DNA from: Cycas panzhihuaensis
Taxonomy: Eukaryota; Cycadophyta
Direction of reading: 5' to 3'
Assembly (NCBI GenBank): GCA_023213395.1
Contig: CM041465.1
Span: 199,523,741 to 199,587,740, forward strand
Length of the DNA: 64,000 bases
Shown piece after piece: positions 33,291 through 43,431 of the stretch. How positions within the stretch are numbered: the stretch's first letter is position 1; the number at the start of each line of letters is the position of its first letter. The notes beneath the pieces are model-generated. The model was given only the letters and a program-made list of their open reading frames with translations, was not told the DNA's origin and searched no databases. The position numbers and the translations under genes are program-made.

Positions 33291-34650
33291 TTCTTCATAT
33301 ATAGCCCTAACCTTTTGGTCTTTTATATATCAATAAAATTATGGGTACTAGTTAGGTCAGTGAGGATGATTACCTTTTTCTTTCTAAGGTATCTAAAGAT
33401 CTTGATGGTGTTGTGGGGTGTAATTCTAAACATAACTAATAAGGAAATCTTAGGTTGCCATCATCCAATTCCTTAGATGGGCTTATTTCTTCCTTATCTT
33501 GATCCTCCTCTAGGTCTTGTTGGTGCTCCTTTTCTTCATCATCTTTGATGTCTACTTCTATGTTGTATAACTTTCTTTTTACACACCTATGTCCCTTGAC
33601 CTAGGGTTTACTATAAGTGTGATAAACACTAAGTGTTCTCTCTTTAGCCCTTTCAATCTCCTTAACCCCTTAGGCTTCACTAGTTACTCTAGATGCACTT
33701 AGATTTATATTTCATCTATTCTAAAATCCTTGACTGCTTGGTTTAACTAGCCTATACTTAGGTCAATGAGGTGAAATTTTAAAAATTCTTTGAAGGGTTT
33801 GATGCCTAAACTCAATTTATCACGCTAGGTTGATTACATTATCCAAGCTACTTATCTTGTGATAACACATATCTTCTTAAATTTTAGAACATAGGTTGGT
33901 GATATAGAATGGAGGTGTTATGATGGAAGAGTCTCCTAATTTTAATTCAATCCTTTTAAACTCTCATGTGTATTATTTGATTATTTGTTCTTTTTGGAAG
34001 TAATGTATTAATTGGACATGATATGAATCACCCCATTAATCCTTTTTTAATATTCTAAAAGCTTCCATAAAATGTTTGAAATTATGTATCCCCCCTTACC
34101 TTTTCCAGAGCATTGCCCAATGATACATCAACCTTGTTAGATGGTCTATGGAAAAGTTGATTTATTCCTGTGCCTCACTGATATAGGGTATATCAATAGC
34201 ATTTTCTACTTTTACTAACCATTCATCTATTTCAATATTACTATCTTGGGGATAGATGTCTACCATTAGACTATGGTGAAATACTAGTTACTAGTGGTAT
34301 TTATATTTTTTATATTCCTTTTAAACCTCTTCCTCATATCCTTTATATTATTTCTAATCTTATTCCTTATCATTGCCACTATTTGTGCTCCATTTTTTCT
34401 AAGAATTCTTTGTTATTAATATTTTTATTATGTTATTTACTTTAATGGATAGCTTATGTATCTCTTCTTTCTACTCTTCAAAATTTACTTTAAGATTTTA
34501 AAGGTCTTCAGAAACTCAACATATTCTTTTCTCATATTTAATAGTCTTTGGTTTTTGAAATCCTAAGTGAAGCTCTAATTTTTATAACTTCCCTAGTGAT
34601 TTCTTAAGTATCTTCTAATGTTTGTAGTAAAAGATATGGCCCTTTTAAGG
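33291..34650 (-). pseudogene. gag: gypsy B: gag and protease N-terminal relic
   Basis: Reading leftward on the minus strand: a capsid region with 'I-Y-P-Q-D-S-N-I-E-I-D-E-W-L' near 34220; the remnant of a zinc knuckle ending G-H-R-C-V-K-R-K near 33590; an acidic linker (D-D-E-E-K-E-H-Q-Q-D-L-E-E-D); then the protease start with T-S-T-H-N-F-I-D-I and K-R-L-G-L near 33330. The family usually has I-D-S-G-S-T-H-N-F-I-D, so the catalytic D-S-G is replaced by D-L-T here. The order matches chromovirus-type gypsy elements. Many stops are present and the gag start is unclear. The frame is interrupted at 33290 by TR-GAG-3. Confidence 0.78.
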
Positions 34651-34928
34651 TGGGTTATAAGTAGGATTTTTTGGGAGTACAATAGTACATGTAGCTAAAG
34701 TTATGGTTGTTTGAAGTTGTAACAATATATTTTAAGCCCTAAAGACAATGATGTACACTGTGTTAAAACTAAATTCCCTATAATTTTCATAATTTCACTT
34801 TAAAGCTTATGTTATAACCATTCAAAATTTGTAGAACAAGCATGGTTAACTCAAATTAACTTTTTTTTTTTTGAATTTTTTTTGTTTATACTCCAAAAAA
34901 TATAGATCCTTTATATGCCAAAAATAAA

Positions 34929-34940
34929 GCTTTAATACCA
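34929..34940 (-). promoter_or_regulatory. gypsy B: primer-binding site
   Basis: The minus strand reads TGGTATTAAAGC, ten of twelve positions of the initiator tRNA-Met PBS. It lies about 280 bases upstream of the gag relic in the right orientation. Confidence 0.75.
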
Positions 34941-34942
34941 CT

Positions 34943-35336
34943 TAAAGTGATACTAAAGGGGATATACTTCCACAAACATAAAGAAAACTAAAATAAAGTT
35001 GTGATATAACTTTTAAGAGTTAAATAGATAAAAGACTCTAAATAGATTAACTCATAATAGATGATTTACAAATGAATGATAATCCTCTATTTATAGGTAT
35101 TAAAATTGATCACCTTTAAAAAAATAACTTCCTAATAATAATAAAACTATTTTCTAATGGTAATAATAAGATACATACTCCTTAATAATAATAAAATTGA
35201 CTTCTAATAGTTAAATATAATAATTTATCATATTTGTGTCTGACTTCCATAATTGAATTAGGTCACAATAATGGGATTTTTAGGTTTAAAAGTAGGAACT
35301 TCATAATGACATTATATGTAATTCAATTTTTTATAC
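34943..35336 (-). mobile_element. gypsy B: 5' LTR (outer end uncertain)
   Basis: The inner end is set by the PBS. The outer end is only a guess at a TATACA near 35336; other candidates exist and no partner LTR was found. The content is AT-rich with repeated AATAATAATAAAA words at 35130-35215. Confidence 0.4.
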
Positions 35337-35627
35337 AATTGCCATTAGATAGTGAGGAGATCAAGTTTAATAAAGCTAGTAGGCAAGGCTATACCACCAA
35401 ATTTATTTAGAAAGTATAATCTATTACAATTAAGGTATTCCAACAAAATGCCTAGCTCATTTTGCTATATAGATGGAGAGTTACGATATTCTATAAAATA
35501 ATAATTTTAAAGGCTTGAGCCTTAGAGATATTGGCTCAATGTTGGTCGATTATTGAGAACACCTACAAAAGCCAAATACTAAATAGAGAAGTAAAGAGAT
35601 ATGTTGCATAAATAATCTTATTAGTTA
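35337..35627. other. unassigned gap between two LTRs
   Basis: About 290 bases with no coding signal. It holds the outer end of the gypsy B LTR and possibly the start of the element C LTR (an alternative TGTTG start lies at 35602). Confidence 0.5.
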
Positions 35628-35976
35628 TGTAAAGCATTAACATATAAAGAGACACTATATAGGTAACATAAAACTTTATACATGGGCTGTTAAGTTGTCT
35701 AATGAAATATAAGACCATTTAGACCACCAATAGGATTGATTGGAAAAGACCCTCTTTTGTCTATTTAAGAGTTAGAAATTGTAGAAGATGATCAACTTAT
35801 TATTCTTTTTCTTACAAGAATGATACTCTGATACTCTCTTTTGGTGATTAATTGATGCTCTTGTGCTCTCAAGTCTCTTTGGTAATCTGCTTACTCTTTT
35901 TAGTTAGATAAATTTGTTGCAAATCATTTATTTTATAGCCATTTCGAGGAGATCCCCTTTAGAAAGAAACATCCCA
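35628..35976 (+). mobile_element. gypsy C: 5' LTR
   Basis: Plus-orientation LTR ending ATCCCA, two bases before a PBS. It matches the reverse complement of the element D LTR in its second half, including the TATA-like CTATTTAAGAG near 35760 and the TTTTGGTGATT word near 35848. The start is placed at TGTAAAGC, which gives 349 bp, close to the 341 bp of D. The start at 35602 cannot be excluded. Confidence 0.65.
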
Positions 35977-35978
35977 AG

Positions 35979-35990
35979 TGGTATCAGTGC
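35979..35990 (+). promoter_or_regulatory. gypsy C: primer-binding site
   Basis: TGGTATCAGTGC, eleven of twelve positions of the initiator tRNA-Met PBS, with an AG spacer after the LTR as in element D. Confidence 0.88.
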
Positions 35991-36610
35991 AAATCTTAAC
36001 AACTTGTGAAGCAATTAGGAGTAGGAGAAAAAAGGAATTCCTCCCCCCCCACCCTCAATGACTCTTATAAGCCATCTCTTTAATTATAATTTCTATCATT
36101 TTAGTTTTTATTAAAGGGTAGATAATAGTGCTTGGAAGCTACCCTTTCTTATCCCTCCTACTTCTCTCTTAATTTTGGGTAGATAACTCTGCATGGCAAC
36201 TACTCTCCATAAGTAAAAACCTTATATTAGGGATCTGTAAATATCATGAAGGTTCTATTATTATGGGTTAAGCATACTATGGCTTTTTTACCTTTACATG
36301 AAGGACTTTGCTTAACTCCATTAAACTAGGTCATAGACATAACTTATATATAAAAGTAAGCTTCCTCTATGTATCTTCAAGTATATAGCAGAATACCTTC
36401 TAAGATTCCACTTTCTTTTTTATAACATATAACCTTTGAGTCATTTCTCCACTATAATGCATGGATTAGCAATTAATGCCCATAAGTCACTCTACACAAA
36501 TATCTTTTTAGGACTATAGACCTTATGAAGACTATATTTCCTCTATAGGTAGTGCCCTAAGATATTGAGCCAAGCTATAGAATTGATAGAGAAGTTTATC
36601 ACAGGGTTCG
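35991..36610 (+). other. gypsy C: leader, first fragment
   Basis: Matches the reverse complement of the element D leader (about 42000-42420): the repeated GGGTAGATAA word, the CTACCCTTT word and the GAAGGACT word come in the same order. It is cut at 36610 by the insertion of D and resumes at 43048. Confidence 0.8.
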
Positions 36611-36951
36611 TGGATCATTCCTTCTTAGAAATATGGGCTTGTAGGAGTGATAATTAGCAAAAAATAAAGCCAAATAACACAAGTGCGTAAGCAGATCATA
36701 GAAAATGAATCACCAAAATGAGTACCGAAGTACTTTCTCCTTTCAAGATATCATACTCAATAACATTATGATTGATTTAACCCTTTAAATACACAAGTAA
36801 GGGTCTTCATCCTTAATGATTCTATTGGTGGCCCTAGCAGCCTTACATCTTATTGGACAACTTAGCGGTCCATATACATAACTTACTAAACCTCTTAATC
36901 CTTACTTGTTGGTAGTTCATGCTTGCTAAGGAAAGGTGGGGTTATGTTACA
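36611..36951 (-). mobile_element. gypsy D 3' LTR
   Basis: 341 bp, TG...CA, aligned base for base with 42707-43047. It abuts the PPT. Confidence 0.95.
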
Positions 36952-36952
36952 G

Positions 36953-36964
36953 CCCCCCCCCTTT
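36953..36964 (-). promoter_or_regulatory. gypsy D polypurine tract
   Basis: The minus strand reads AAA followed by nine G, one base from the 3' LTR. The pure G run is longer than in the other elements here and may have slipped. Confidence 0.88.
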
Positions 36965-37216
36965 GAGACGCTGAGTCCCCGTAGCGTTGGAGATGAGGAT
37001 GTTACTGGATGAACTCGTCTGGCTCCCAGTAGCTTCATCAGCATCGCAACTGACCCATTGTACCAAGTGTTTAGAAATAGTGTGATTCTGGAGGCGACGC
37101 TGGTGACTAGCAAGGATTTTATTAGGAGGTATTGTAAGAGTTTTCTCTTTAGAGAGAATGGGTAGGGTTGTGTGGGGTGTAACTTTAGCTTCAAGGTATT
37201 TTTTTAGGCAGGACAC
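36960..37216 (-). pseudogene. pol: gypsy D: integrase C-terminus with chromodomain
   Basis: The minus strand ends the polyprotein with H-V-S-C-L-K-K-Y, then P-P-N-K-I-L-A-S-H-Q-R-R-L-Q and H-L-V-Q-W-V-S-C-D-A-D-E-A-T. This corresponds to the chromodomain pattern 'P-x-x-I-L-x-R-R-x...L-V-x-W-x-x-L-x-x-x-x-A-T-W'. Chromodomains bind modified histones and are thought to steer integration into heterochromatin. The tryptophan after A-T is replaced. The frame ends close to the PPT. Confidence 0.82.
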
Positions 37217-38300
37217 ATGGAAGACATTATGGATATTAGTGTTTGGGGGAAGTTCAAGGGCATAAGCAACTTCACCAATTTTGTGTAGGATCTTATAAGG
37301 CCCATAATATTGGGGGCTTAATTTATGCCCTTGATAGGACTTGAGTGATTGTTGCTTATAAGGTTGGAGGTGAAGGTATAGTAGATCTCCAATATCAAAG
37401 GATCGATTAGATTAGTGGTGGTCTGCAAGTTGCTTCATTCAATTTCGAGCAATGGCTAGATTTTGTCTAAGGGCATGTAAGATTTGATCTATTTCTTAAA
37501 GCTTTTATTGCACAGAAGCTATTCTAAAGTTTGTGGCTAGGGTATGATGGGTGGTAGCCATAAAGAGCCAAAAAGGAGGACATACCAATGGAAGAATGAT
37601 AGGAGGAGTTATATTAATACTCAACCAGGGCAAGCCATGAGGTCCACTTAGTTAGTGTTTTGTGGTAAAGCAACGTAGATAAGTTTCTAAAGTTTTGTTT
37701 AGAACCTTAGATTGGCCATCTGTTTGTGGGTGGTAGGCAGAGCTCATGTTAAATGAGGTTCCAACAGCCTTAAAGAGTTCTTGCCAAAAGAAGCTAGTAA
37801 ACTTAGGGTCTTGGTCACAAACGATAAATGATGGGAAGCCATGGAGGCAAAATATGAATTGGACATATAAGTTAATGAGACAGGAGGATGAATATGAGGT
37901 GTGCACTGGGAGAAAGTGTAAGTACTTGGTTAATTAATCAATGATTATCCAAATGGAGTCAAACCTGACAGATGGAGATAGGCCCATGATAAAGTCCATG
38001 GCAATATCTTGCCACTTACCTTGAGGAATATTTAATGGTTGGAGAAAGCCAGGGAGAGGTTTGGTCTCTACTTTATTTCATTGACAGGTATCTCATTCTA
38101 ATACGAAGGTGAATATGGTGGTCTTTATGTGTGGCCAAAAGAAATCTGCATGAATTCGTTGATAAGTCTTATCGAAGCCAGAGTGGCTGCCGAGGGGGGA
38201 CGAGTGGTATTTTGTTAGGATTTTAGGAATGAATGAGGAGGAGGGATGGACAAAGATACGATTGCGGTAGAGGAGGTGATTGTTGAAGGTTGACCAACCT
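37217..38300 (-). pseudogene. pol: gypsy D: integrase relic
   Basis: The minus strand carries an H-H-C-C zinc domain, with H-S-S-P-L-G-S-H and a cysteine pair whose first Cys codon became TGA. The core follows: M-D-F-I near 37990, I-V-C-D-Q-D-P-K-F near 37820, and A-Y-H-P-Q-T-D-G-Q-S-K-V near 37705. The family has G-Q-S-E-V, so the third catalytic residue, glutamate, reads lysine. Downstream are the conserved G-D-L-L-Y-L-H-L-Q-P-Y-K and P-Q-Y-Y-G-P-Y-K-I segments. Stops interrupt it at several places. Confidence 0.88.
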
Positions 38301-38830
38301 TTATGGGTGAGAACTTTTTCCCTCCAATTAGGATAGTCTGGTTGGGCTTGATTTTTAACACATAGTTCATCAAGCCAAAGTGGTTGGGGGTTGCTGATGG
38401 CATGGAGGCTTGGGTTAGGAACATTGTCATTAAGATGGAGATGTGAGAGAGCCTCTGCCACTGTATTGTATTTGCCTTTTTTATATGCTATTGAGAAGTC
38501 AAAGACTTGTAATCGATGAACCCACATAGATTGTTCTTCAGACAAGTCTGGCTGAGTCAATAAATTATGGAGGCTACGATGATCCGTGAGAATAATGAAC
38601 TTAGAGCCTAAGAGATATTGCCACCATTTATTAATAGCATATAGAATAGCCTTCATTTCTTTCTGATATATAGAGAGATGAAGCTCGTGATCTTTTAATT
38701 TTTGGCTTTCAAATGCAATGGGAGAAGAATCTTGTATTAGGACTATGCCTAAACCAAACTCTGAAGCATCGCATTCAAGTTGGAAGGGTTGGTTAAAATC
38801 AGGAGTGATGAGGACTGGAGTGAAGGTCAT
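38301..38830 (-). pseudogene. pol: gypsy D: RNase H
   Basis: The frame open from 38830 down to 38093 covers RNase H and the start of integrase. It begins M-T-F-T-P-V-L-I-T-P-D-F and has F-Q-L-E-C-D-A-S, then Q-K-E-M-K-A-I, then I-L-T-D-H-R-S-L. These match the first Asp, the Glu and the second Asp of the RNase H active site. The end motif reads V-A-E-A-L-S-H-L where the family has A-D-A-L-S-R, so the last Asp is replaced by Glu. It degrades the RNA strand during cDNA synthesis. This is the longest open stretch of the element. Confidence 0.9.
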
Positions 38831-38859
38831 TATAACCTTGAGGTGGGAAAAGGTAGCAT

Positions 38860-39660
38860 CTACTTCAAGAGACCATTAAAAAGCCTCTTTATGAAGGAGG
38901 TTAGTTAATGGGGTGGCAAGAGCAGCATAGTTACACATAAAGCATCCATAAAACCCTGTGAGCCCAAGAAATGCTCATAGTTAGGTAAGAGTAGTAGGTG
39001 TTAGCCACATTGTGATGACCGATATTTTATTAGGGTCTACATGTACCCCTTCTGATGATATGATGTGACCCAAATATTTGAGTTCTGATTGTCCAAACTC
39101 ACACTTAGATAGTTTTCCATAGAGTTGGTAGTTCTGCAATATTTGGAGAACATTTTCTAAGTGTTGGATATGGAGATCTAGGCAAGTACTATAAATAAGA
39201 ATGTCATCAAAGAAGACTATGACAAACTTTCGAAGGTAGGGCCTAAAGATTGTATTCATGAGAGCTTGGAAGGTTGCTGGGGCATTGCAAAGGCCAAAGG
39301 GCATTGCTTGAAACTCAAAATGGCCATGATGTATGTGAAATGCTATCTTATGACAATCTTATGGGATAATTGGGATTTAGTAGTAACCAGATTGGAGGTC
39401 TAACTTAGAAAAGATGGTTGCACCATGGATTTCATCTAGCATGTCATCTATGCGAGGGGTGGGAAACTTATTTTTAATGGTAATCTTATTTAATTCCCTA
39501 TAGTCAACACAAAGGGGAAAGGAGCCATCCTTCTTCCTAACTAAGATAATTGGGGCTGCATAAGGGCTTTTACTTGGTTGGATTGTGCCCATGTCGAGGA
39601 GCTCATTTGTGAGTTTCTCAATTTCATTCTTTTAGAAGTATGAGTTACGATAAGGTCGAA
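38860..39660 (-). pseudogene. pol: gypsy D: reverse transcriptase relic
   Basis: Two open pieces (39592-39377 and 39304-38981) flank a short damaged stretch. Motifs in order: [50 protein letters not shown], the active site I-V-F-F-D-D-I-L-I-Y-S with both Asp kept, and S-K-C-E-F-G...Y-L-G-H-I-I-S. This is the diagnostic core of Ty3/gypsy polymerases. Confidence 0.93.
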
Positions 39661-39839
39661 GGTTGATAGGGTCATGGTTAGTTTAGAGGTCAATTGTATG
39701 ATAGAAACCACGGTTGGGAGGGTAGTGGCAGGCAGAGGGGCAAATACTTGTTCATATTTAGTAATGGTATCCTAGATGTATGGATGAATTTGCGGTTTAA
39801 TTTAAATATTATTGAGGTAGACTATATACCCTAGGTGAG

Positions 39840-40290
39840 ATTAAAAATGGCGTTTCATACATCTGGGAGAGACCACTTGGTTAGGGGGGGATTACATTCC
39901 GTAAATTTTATGATTTCACCCTATGTGGTCTTTGAAGGTAATGAATGGATTTGTAGGTGAGTTGTTTGTGCTATAGGTCCCTAGTGTTTGCAACCATTGA
40001 ATCCCTAAGATGGCATCAGATCCTCCTATTGAAAAGGCATAGAAGTCTAACACCAAAAGGTATAAGCCAATTTAGACTTGGAGGTTTTTAATAACACCTA
40101 CACAATGGAGTTTCCAGTACCTTGGTAGAGAACATGTGAAGCCAGTTTTTGGGACAATATATAGGTTAAGTTGTCTAGCTATCGAAATATCAATAAAGTT
40201 AAGTGATGTTCCACCGTCATTCAAGTTAGATATTGGAGTCTTGTGGAGAATGCCTCTATCTCTTAGGGGTTCAGGGTAGGAGGAGGTGGT
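39840..40290 (-). pseudogene. pol: gypsy D: aspartic protease relic
   Basis: The minus strand reads N-D-G-G-T-S-L-N-F-I-D-I-S-I near 40215 and D-A-I-L-G-I-Q-W-L-Q-T-L-G near 40015. The first is the catalytic region (family: I-D-S-G-x-T-H-N-F-I). The catalytic Asp is retained but the following Ser is lost. Element C has an almost identical protein at 61909-62330. Confidence 0.82.
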
Positions 40291-40329
40291 GACAACGGAT
40301 ATAGATACTTCAGGTTAGGGGACTAGTGC

Positions 40330-41478
40330 AAGATCATCATGGGTTTCATCCTCAGCCTCCTGGTTAGAGCCAGAGTCAGAGGGATCTTCAGGGGAGAGGG
40401 ATGGGTCAATGGAGAAAACCATACACTGTGCTTTGCAAAAATGACCATGCCCAGAAGTCAACTTTTCTACACACTACATACAAAGGCCAGTCTCGAGTTG
40501 ACATTGTGCTTCAGCTTGAGAAATTTGGACTCTTTTGGTGGATGTATCATCATTCTGGTGATCAATAGATGGTCAAGAATCATCCTGTCATGGCTGAGGA
40601 CGTGTGAAGTTAGCTTGAGGATGAGAGGCATCATCAAATCAAGGTCGAGGTCGCTAGAAGTCTGCTTGTTGAGTGCGTAAGAACCAGGAGTTATCCTGTC
40701 AAATAGTTGAGGGTCTGTCTGCTACGAACTTAGCTTCTACTGCATGAGCCCACTTGAAAGCTTCCTTAAGGGAGTAAATTGCCATTGTCTTTAATCTCAT
40801 TTGAATACGCTCTTAGAGTCTTGCCACATAAATATCAATCACTGTTTGTTTGTCCATGTTTTGGCTTTGTGGCGTACATTTATATAAAGCTTGAAATTTA
40901 TCCATGTAAGCTTCTATAGTTGATGTCTGCTTAAGCTGGGTGAGTTGTGTGAAAAAAGATTGACTTTATGTATCTTCATATTGTTCAAAGAAACAACTAG
41001 TGAAATGGGACCAAGTGTTGTGAGAGGGATATTCCTGCTTCCACCAGTTAAACCAATGGTGAGCTCTACCATTTAAGTGAATGGAAGCATATAAGAGTTG
41101 GTCCTCTTCTGACATCAGGTGGAGAGTGAAGTAGGATTCTAATTTATTAATCCAGCTTCAAGTGCAATCTCTATTCATGTCTAGATCAAAGGTAGGAAGG
41201 TTGATCTTATGGTGGAAAAAAGGTTGTCTTGGTGGAGAACCTCCTGTATATGCATTGCTTCCTGGAGAAGGGGGAGGTTGGTTGCCCGTTGAGTTAAAAG
41301 CTCCTGTGCTCTAGGGTTGAGGTGGAACCCACTACTGAAGCAGTCTGAGAATCTCTTTCTTAGTGTCATCCAGGTTAGATTTAATAGGTATGCCACTGAG
41401 TTTATCATTGACCTCTGTTTTGAAGTTAGACAAGTCATTGGTCAACTTAGAAATTTTTTCTATTTGACTTTTTACCAT
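40330..41478 (-). pseudogene. gag: gypsy D: gag relic
   Basis: From ATG 41478 (M-V-K-S-Q-I-E-K-I-S-K-L) the minus strand reads a full gypsy gag: an N-terminal coiled-coil-like part, a proline-rich stretch, L-P-T-F-D-L-D-M-N, W-I-N-K-L-E-S-Y-F, H-H-W-F-N-W-W-K-Q-E, F-F-E-Q-Y-E-D-T, T-I-E-A-Y-M-D-K-F, and near 40450 a zinc knuckle (Cys pair, then G-H-G-H-F-C-K-A-Q). Several stops interrupt it. The same landmarks in the same order identify gypsy A and element C as relatives. Confidence 0.9.
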
Positions 41479-42692
41479 TGGAGTTGAAGAAAGGGATTAA
41501 AGAAGTGGGAGTAAGTAGAAAGAAAGGAAAGAACGAAGTGGGATAGATCAAGAAAGAACGAGATATAAGAATAGGGAGTTGCTATAGAGGAAAGGGGTGA
41601 ATAAGGGAATGTGGGGTGTCTATAGCTTATTGACCCTAAAATTACATAAGTAAGATATTTAGTCCACTAGAAAGAGCATAAAAAACTTATCAAAATGGGA
41701 AGTATGAGTTTTTAAGGTGAATTTGGAGTGGTGGGGCCTACCAGTGGCTCGGATATAAAAAAGAGTGAAAATTGGGGGTATAGACTAACCTGGTGTAAAA
41801 TGACCCTTACAAGATGCTGATCGAATTGAGGTATATGAGTTATAAGGGTAATTTTTTTTTTCTATTGTTATTATTATTATTATTTTTGGAGGCTTGACTA
41901 TTCTGACAAGTTTTGAATTCAGGCAGTCAGTGGCTTGTGATCTTAATTAAGATTAGGCAGGGGAAGAAGAGAATGATCAGGTGTGTCCTACCCACTATAG
42001 AATGAGGTGTGCTTGGTCTTATAGTCCTGCCAATAAACTTCTGATGCAAAAGTTTAGGGTAGGTAACTTCGTGGCGCTAATCGCTAACCACTATACTGTA
42101 AGACTTTAGTGGTCGATAGTTTACCTACGCTAGAGAGGGTTTTGGAATCCTAAAGGGGTCCTCCTATATACCTGGAGGTAAATGGAGACACACTTCCATA
42201 GCTAGGTTCTGTCTAGGGCTTGGTTCATGAGTGTTATCTCCAGTCCTTCACGCAAGGGGCAGAAAAACCATGATACGCTTAGCCAAAATGAAATATCCCT
42301 ATGATCTTTAAAGACCCCCAGTACAGGGTCTCTACTTGGCTACTTAGGTAGTTGCCCAATGGTGTTATCTACCCAGAAGGGAGAGGTGGGAGAGGACACA
42401 AAGGGTAGCCACCCATTGGTGTTATTTACCCTTAGAATATAACCCAACATAGAAAAAGAAAGCTTAAAAATTGAATCGAATGTAGAAGAAAGAAATTGCT
42501 TGTAGTACCTGAAGGATGAAATTCCACTTCACTTCGCGACCTCTAATATGTCCTGCTACCGTTCCTCAATCTTCTTGGAGAGAGTATTGAGTGAAGGTCT
42601 TTCCTCAATCTCTACCTAGGTAGAGAGAGTACTCAATCATATAGGAAATTTTTTTTTGCTATTCCAGGTAGCTTTTCATAATCCTGAACGTA
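41479..42692 (-). other. gypsy D: 5' leader
   Basis: 1.2 kb between the PBS and the gag start with no believable gene. It is the reference copy for the leaders of gypsy A (8433-9728) and element C. A short ATT trinucleotide run with preceding T run lies at 41850-41886. Confidence 0.85.
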
Positions 42693-42704
42693 GCTCTGAT
42701 ATCA
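42693..42704 (-). promoter_or_regulatory. gypsy D primer-binding site
   Basis: The minus strand reads TGATATCAGAGC, eleven of twelve positions of the initiator tRNA-Met PBS, with a two-base spacer to the LTR. Confidence 0.92.
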
Positions 42705-42706
42705 CT

Positions 42707-43047
42707 TGGACCATTCCTTCTTAGAAATCTAGACTCGTAAGAGTGATAATTAGCAGAAAATGAAGGCAAATAACTTGAGTGGGTAAGCAGATCACAGAAA
42801 ATGAATCACCAAAATGAGTACTGAAGTACTTTCTTCTTTCAAGATATCATACTCAATAACATTACGAGTGATTTAACCCTTTAAATACACAAGTAAGGGT
42901 CTTCATCCTTAATGATTCTATTGGTGGCGCTAGCAGATTTACATCTTATTGCACGGCTTAGTGGTGTATACACATAACTTACTAAACCCCTTAATCCTTA
43001 CTTGTTGGTAGTTCACACTTGCTAAGGAAAGGTGGGGTTATGTTACA
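42707..43047 (-). mobile_element. gypsy D 5' LTR
   Basis: 341 bp, starting TGTAACATAACC on the minus strand. A TATA-like GTATTTAAAGG lies near 42880 on that strand. Confidence 0.95.
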
Positions 43048-43431
43048 ACCCGTAAAGCTAATCAATCCTAACATCAAAGTTTGGTAGATGTCATCCAATC
43101 TAAAAGTTTCACTCACATAGTAAAATTGGTTTTATTGATTTATCATTATTTATTTATCCTTGACACGATAACCTTATAAAGAGAAGGTGACAAATTCATT
43201 AATACTTATCAAAATCTAAAATGACCTGAACCATTGCAATCACCGTAAAAGGAAAAAAAAAAAAGTCCATGGCCCAAAAAATTATAGTTTAAATTTATAC
43301 ATACTATTTTGATTAGTATTTCAAGCTGATCAAGTTACACTAGGTTAATTTTTTGGGTATTGTAGTACCTAGGTCACCAGTTGGCCCTACCACTAAAATT
43401 TTATTACTAAAACTTGTCTACACTCATTTAA
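43048..43431 (+). other. gypsy C: leader, second fragment
   Basis: Lies between the D and Tat insertions. It matches the reverse complement of the D leader at about 41740-41960, for example the words TTACACTAGGTTA and GGCCCTACCACT. It therefore continues the element C leader broken at 36610 and is followed by 60426. Confidence 0.75.
43427..43431. repeat. TSD TTTAA, left copy (Tat element)
   Basis: Matches TTCAA at 60426-60430 except for one transition. Confidence 0.75.

Larger units (their letters stand above)
36611..43047 (-). mobile_element. gypsy D: complete chromovirus-type LTR retrotransposon
   Basis: A 6437-bp minus-strand Ty3/gypsy element. From right to left: 341-bp 5' LTR, PBS, 1.2-kb leader, gag, protease, reverse transcriptase, RNase H, integrase, chromodomain, PPT, 341-bp 3' LTR. 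Reverse transcriptase before integrase is the gypsy order, and a C-terminal chromodomain marks a chromovirus. The short LTRs suggest the Reina clade, but that is a guess. The LTRs agree at about nine bases in ten by eye. The flanks GTTCG and ACCCG are not an exact duplication but differ only by transitions. It sits inside its own relative, element C. Stops in every domain make it inactive. Confidence 0.95.

Noticed and set aside
38860-39660. Endogenous pararetrovirus (caulimovirid) polymerase
   Set aside because: The polymerase is followed by integrase and chromodomain and is flanked by LTRs and a PPT, which defines a Ty3/gypsy chromovirus rather than a pararetrovirus.
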